From: Siminovitchia thermophila
GTDB lineage: Bacteria; Bacillota; Bacilli; Bacillales; Bacillaceae_C
DNA: 64,000 nt
Reading direction: 5' to 3'
Assembly: GCF_016909185.1 (NCBI RefSeq)
Contig: NZ_JAFBFH010000017.1
Span: 33,509 to 97,508 of the forward strand
In this document: one piece after another, positions 60,752-64,000 of the stretch
How positions within the stretch are numbered: the first letter of the stretch is position 1
Layout: each line of letters begins with the position of its first letter
The notes under the pieces: model-generated
Told to the model about the DNA's origin: nothing
The model's database searches: none
The model's input: only the letters and a program-made list of their open reading frames with translations
Position numbers and translations under genes: made by a program

Positions 60752-61122
60752 TTTTGATCATTAAACTGCCAAGAAATACCAAAGCGGTCGGTGATCCAGG
60801 CAAATGTTCCGAAAGGATATTCACCAAGCGGCATGAGCACTTCCCCGTCTGTTGACAGTTGCTCATATAGATTTGTGACTTCTTCTTTGCTATCGCAGAT
60901 GACAAATATGGAAAAAGAAGGAGTAAAAGTAAAAGCGTGTTGAATGCTGCTGTCAATGCACATGAACTTTTGCCCTTTTAACGAAAAAATGGCTCTGAGT
61001 ACTTTTCCATCCTCGGAATGGGTTACTTCTGTTATTTCGGAGCCTTCGATTAAAGACGTATAATGATTCATTGCTTCTTCTGCGTTTCCTTGGAACATGA
61101 GAAATGGTAAAATCTCTTGCAT
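60748..61122 (-). CDS. VOC family protein, PhnB/3-demethylubiquinone methyltransferase-like
   Basis: A 124-residue protein of the glyoxalase/bleomycin-resistance (VOC) superfamily, PhnB subgroup: ILPFLMFQGNAEEAMNHYTSL at the start, FSLKGQKFMCID in the middle, and LMPLGEYPFGTFAWITDRFG, then SWQF, at the end. Such proteins are small metal-binding or ligand-binding dimers. Most are uncharacterised. The ATG at 61122 is preferred, with AAGGAG 10 bp upstream, although a TTG two codons earlier is also close. Confidence 0.85.
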   Translation of the reverse strand: MQEILPFLMFQGNAEEAMNHYTSLIEGSEITEVTHSEDGKVLRAIFSLKGQKFMCIDSSIQHAFTFTPSFSIFVICDSKEEVTNLYEQLSTDGEVLMPLGEYPFGTFAWITDRFGISWQFNDQK

Positions 61123-61182
61123 TTTCAAACAGCTCCTTATGTTTTTCTTAAATCATAACCTTATCATTTAATAAGGAAAATA

Positions 61183-61214
61183 AAAAAATCCTGTATTCAA
61201 AAACAGGATTTTTG
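61183..61214. terminator. Bidirectional terminator
   Basis: AAAAATCCTG / CAGGATTTTT stem with an 11-base loop between the VOC gene and the small genes on the minus strand. Confidence 0.85.
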
Positions 61215-61299
61215 GGGTGAAAGGAAGCAGTACACATCGCCGGGAAAAACCCCGCGATACACGTTCACATACCCATTGCCTGGCAGACCGGTTTGTCGC

Positions 61300-61464
61300 T
61301 TACTTAGATTTTTTTATGGAGCGGCTGCTTTTGGCAAGCTTGTTTCTTTCGCCGTCATCAGAAAGCTGTTCAGCGAACTCGTAATTTAATGATCTTTGAA
61401 TATCCGCATAAGACATGTTGTTATTAGGCGCAGCTTCTTCATTCAACCTTTCTTTTTTTGCCAT
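61300..61464 (-). CDS. Small charged protein of unknown function (54 aa)
   Basis: A 54-residue frame, MAKKERLNEEAAPNNNMSY at the start and SSRSIKKSK at the end, with GAAGGGGTG before the ATG. It is highly charged, Asn-rich, without a signal peptide or membrane span. It is of a size and type seen among small Bacillus proteins, including spore proteins, but I recognise no family. It follows the next small gene on the same strand by 2 bp, so the two form an operon. Confidence 0.65.
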   Translation of the reverse strand: MAKKERLNEEAAPNNNMSYADIQRSLNYEFAEQLSDDGERNKLAKSSRSIKKSK

Positions 61465-61466
61465 GT

Positions 61467-61697
61467 TTACACCCCTTCCCGGTCGCTGAAATAAGGATTG
61501 TCGGTTGTTGAGAAATCAGCTGACTGCAAGCTTGTGTTTTTCTCCATCCCGTACAACGACGGACTTTCTTCTTGATCATCCCGCCCTTTTTCTTCCCCTG
61601 TTTCCATAACAGACATGAAACCGTAACCAGTAGGACTTTGTTCAAGCACTTCTTTCGGTGCATTTTTCAACGATTTGTACGGTTGCTTTTTTTTCAT
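61467..61697 (-). CDS. Small protein of unknown function (76 aa)
   Basis: A 76-residue frame starting MKKKQPYKSLKNAPKEVLEQ, with AAGGAG 6 bp before the ATG. It is rich in Ser, Glu and Lys, with STTDNPYFSDREGV at its end, and has no membrane span. It looks like a genuine small, probably disordered protein. It precedes the 54-residue gene with only 2 bp between, and lies downstream of the amj pseudogene on the same strand. The function is unknown. Confidence 0.65.
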   Translation of the reverse strand: MKKKQPYKSLKNAPKEVLEQSPTGYGFMSVMETGEEKGRDDQEESPSLYGMEKNTSLQSADFSTTDNPYFSDREGV

Positions 61698-61768
61698 GAT
61701 AAGCTCCTTCCGAATGGTCCATGTTCTCGTTATTTATTGTTGCCCCGTCTGTCCATATCAATCCTTTT

Positions 61769-62582
61769 TTATGGAATAAACTTTGTAAGCCAGGCAACAT
61801 AGAATGCCCCCGGAATAAACAATGCCTGTGCAAGGATTGTTCCGAGGAAGCGGGAGGCAATCATCATGACAGAAACACCTTTCAGTTGAAGATAATTACC
61901 CCTTTGATTGACGACATCGTCGGCCAACACCGACACTTTCGGGTCGACAAAAACAACAAGGAGAATAGTGGCTACGCCATTGATGAGTCCCGAAGACATG
62001 ATGGTGGTGGCGCTTCTTTCGGGAGCGAGCAATGACGCATATAATGCCGAAAGGACTCCCGTCGTATAAATCGCAGAAATGATCATATTCAATAAAAATA
62101 ACCGGACAGGAACCTCTCTGAGTTTGATTCCCTTTAAATAGGAGAGGGCGGGGGCGTGGATATGTTCAATCCCCCGCCGTATGTATTTGATTGAAAATCC
62201 TTTGCGAAACAGTCCTGGGACCGACCCCCTCTCCTCGGAAAGATGAATAATGGCTCTGGAAAAAGGGCAACGAATGTTGGGAGTAAAGGATTCCAAATAT
62301 CGTTCCCAAAGTAGATGAACCGATAATGACGCGAAATTGACCTTCTACAAAGGCGAGAGCATTTTCTTCCGGGGCGTTATCAATCAGCCTGCCCGTAAAC
62401 GGCTGCTGCATCATGTTCGCCAGCCGGGAAACCGTTACCATTATGTTGAATAAAGATAGGGCGGAGGCAATCATCCGTACCCTGGCTCCCGAAAGCCTAA
62501 CCGCATACGCCAAAATCTCAATCGAGTGGATAAGAAAAATAAACAATGCAATGAAAATGAGCGTTACTGTAAAAAGTTCCAA
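61769..62582 (-). pseudogene. amj: amj-like lipid II flippase gene disrupted by two frameshifts
   Basis: The first frame (62582 to about 62287) encodes an Amj/YdaH N-terminus: IFLIHSIEILAYAVRLSGAR, SALSLFNIMVTVSRLANMMQ, FVEGQFRVIIGSSTLGTIFGI. The family continues in another frame (from about 62260 to 61769) with FSRAIIHLSEERGSVPGLF and later LLVVFVDPKVSVLADDVV and MMIASRFLGTILAQALFIPG. Adding one base in the AAA run at 62285-62287 and one in the AAAAA run at 62260-62264 (plus-strand) restores a continuous protein of about 270 residues. Both are homopolymers, so sequencing error is as possible as true inactivation. Amj can replace MurJ as a lipid II flippase. Confidence 0.75.
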
Positions 62583-62606
62583 GTAATCTTCAACACCCTG
62601 CCAATA

Positions 62607-63227
62607 TTATTTCGGCCTTATTAGTTTGTAAATATTTCCAATTTCGGCATATTCATTTCCCGCCAGGCGGGCGACAGGCTTAAGTTTGTCGGTAAGGATA
62701 TAGCCATTTTTTTCATCATATACATCTTCAGCCATATGAATATAAATAATCCGCGCCAAGATGAGGTCAGCCGCTGTCACGCCTTCATCATTTTTTATTT
62801 CATACTGATGCTCCACCTTGCACTCGAATCGCACCTTCGCTTCTGCAACGGCCGGAACATTTACTTTTGTGCTTTTAGTGGTTTGGAGGGAAGTCAGTTC
62901 CAATTCACTATCACCAGCTGGCAAGGTTGCTGCTGTTTCGTTGACATCCTTAATGATATGATCGGTGCTGATATGTACAACTAATTCCCCGCTGGACACC
63001 GCATTCCGAGAAGTGTCTTTCATTTCTCCGTTTCTTCTGCCGATGGATAGCGAGATAATCGGCGGGTTGCTGGAAACGACATTAAAGAAACTGAAAGGAG
63101 CCGCATTGGTCACCCCTTTTTCCGTAGAAACCGTTGTGACGAAAGCAATTGGCCGTGGGGCAATCGTCCCCGTCATCAGTTTATATACATCTTTCACTGC
63201 CAGTTCATCTGGGTTAAAAGTCAGCAT
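62607..63227 (-). CDS. Flavin reductase-like, FMN-binding protein
   Basis: A 206-residue protein of the flavin reductase (FMN-binding split barrel) family: YKLMTGTIAPRPIAFVTTVS, NAAPFSFFNVVSSNPPIISL and SGELVVHIST are the FMN-contact blocks. Homologs in Bacillus (YwrF-like) are not well characterised; related ones supply FMNH2 to monooxygenases. A functional link with the luciferase-like enzyme at 51109 is possible but 10 kb separates them. The ATG has GGGGAGGATG upstream. Confidence 0.87.
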   Translation of the reverse strand: MLTFNPDELAVKDVYKLMTGTIAPRPIAFVTTVSTEKGVTNAAPFSFFNVVSSNPPIISLSIGRRNGEMKDTSRNAVSSGELVVHISTDHIIKDVNETAATLPAGDSELELTSLQTTKSTKVNVPAVAEAKVRFECKVEHQYEIKNDEGVTAADLILARIIYIHMAEDVYDEKNGYILTDKLKPVARLAGNEYAEIGNIYKLIRPK

Positions 63228-63370
63228 GATTCACATCCTCCCCACTCATCATAACTACATACTGAATTTTATGGTACACGGTTCTAATCAAAAAGGAAAC
63301 GGTTACGCTTTATTTTGCGGTTTCTCATGTATTCCTTCAAACCGCGCATTCGTCTATACCATGCAGAAAA

Positions 63371-64000
63371 AAGGGGTTGGTACATAAGCAAATACGAAAT
63401 AGCAAAAACCGAACAATTCATTTAAAACTGTTCGGTTTATTTGTGTAAAAAAAATCCCTATCATCGCTACGTCAACATATTTCGCTTTCCGCAGGTCTCT
63501 TCAGCTTCCTCGGAAAGCAAAGGTCGCTTTCCTGCGGGATCTTCAGCTCGAGCTATTCCCGCAGGAGTCTACCTATTTTGACTACGCTAAAAGCTTGCGT
63601 ATGATACACTAGGACAATTTATCCGGCATGTAAAGTGCCGTAAGACTCCCACTTCAAATCTTAAGTGAATACAAAAGGTCTAAGTGTGAGAAAACGGCAC
63701 CTAAATGCCCGATTGGTTCAACTAACATTCAGTAGGAGGTGGAAGAAAACCCTACTGAATGAAGTTTCACTTTATCCCGCATGTAAGGTGCCGTAATACT
63801 CCCACTTCAACATCTTGAGTGAATATAAAAGGTCTAAGTGTGAGAAAACGGCACCTAAATGCCCGATAGGTTCAACTAACATTCAGTAGGAGATGGAAGA
63901 AAACGCCTACTGAATGAAGTTTCACTTTATCCCGCATGTAAGGTGCCGTAATACTCCCACTTCAACATCTTGAGTTAATACAAAAGGTCTAAGTGTGAGA
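63371..64000. repeat. Repeat element related to that at 55436, ending in a tandem array that runs off the window
   Basis: It starts GGGGTTGGTACATAAGC and repeats the 55436 element up to about 63622. From there a unit of about 154 bp is repeated: starts at 63623, 63776 and 63931 (landmark CGCATGTAAGGTGCCGTAA, periods 153 and 155). Each unit carries GGTGCCGT / ACGGCACC and ATTCAGTAGG / CCTACTGAAT inverted repeats. The last unit is cut at 64000. Confidence 0.85.

Overview
The window looks like chromosomal DNA of a Gram-positive, low-to-medium GC Bacillaceae bacterium, possibly a moderate thermophile; the species cannot be fixed from the sequence. The grounds are strong AGGAGG-type ribosome binding sites, frequent TTG and GTG starts, Bacillus-type gene sets (pbuE, adaA-adaB-alkA, tenI-thiS-thiG-thiF, amj, YesM/YesN-like two-component genes), TPP and purine riboswitches, an 11-bp phased PhoP box, and Bacillaceae-type dispersed palindromic repeats. 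No tRNA, rRNA, CRISPR or intact transposase was found.

Layout: 0-6 kb holds the end of a CoA-transferase gene, a decayed GyrI-like gene, hutH, and an RpiR regulator divergent from a class III aminotransferase. The core of the window (6-35 kb) is a polyamine/agmatine catabolic island. It has agmatine deiminase, an M20 carbamoylase, two aminotransferase + aldehyde dehydrogenase + APC permease modules, an NhaC antiporter, a PotD lipoprotein, a PuuB-like FAD oxidase, a C45 acyl-hydrolase, two GNAT proteins (one fused to a nitrilase-like domain that lacks its Cys) and a PotABC transporter. Two sigma-54 enhancer-binding proteins are encoded inside it, and five sites match the sigma-54 -24/-12 consensus with exact GG-N10-GC spacing. 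A pbuE gene behind a guanine-type purine riboswitch lies within it at 23-24 kb.

35-45 kb holds a YesM/YesN-like two-component system, a polytopic membrane protein and an Opp/Dpp-type peptide ABC transporter with a second C45 hydrolase; an array of about three tandem 156-bp units follows. 46-50 kb holds a DUF1028 protein and an alkylation-repair cluster (adaB, adaA, a 2OG-Fe(II) oxygenase, alkA). 51-55 kb holds a luciferase-like monooxygenase, a pterin carbinolamine dehydratase and a TPP-riboswitch-controlled thiazole operon without thiO. 55-64 kb is repeat-rich and carries a YhhN lysoplasmalogenase, a lanC-like pseudogene, a PhoP-box-preceded Na/Pi cotransporter, a VOC protein, two small genes, a doubly frameshifted amj, a flavin reductase and a second tandem array of about 154-bp units running off the window.

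Proposed pathway (inference): agmatine is deiminated to N-carbamoylputrescine, the M20 enzyme releases putrescine, and the paired aminotransferases and aldehyde dehydrogenases take it through 4-aminobutanal, GABA and succinic semialdehyde to succinate. The CoA-transferase at the left edge could feed succinate onward. The GNAT, PuuB-like oxidase and C45 hydrolase could form a parallel route through N-acylated polyamines.
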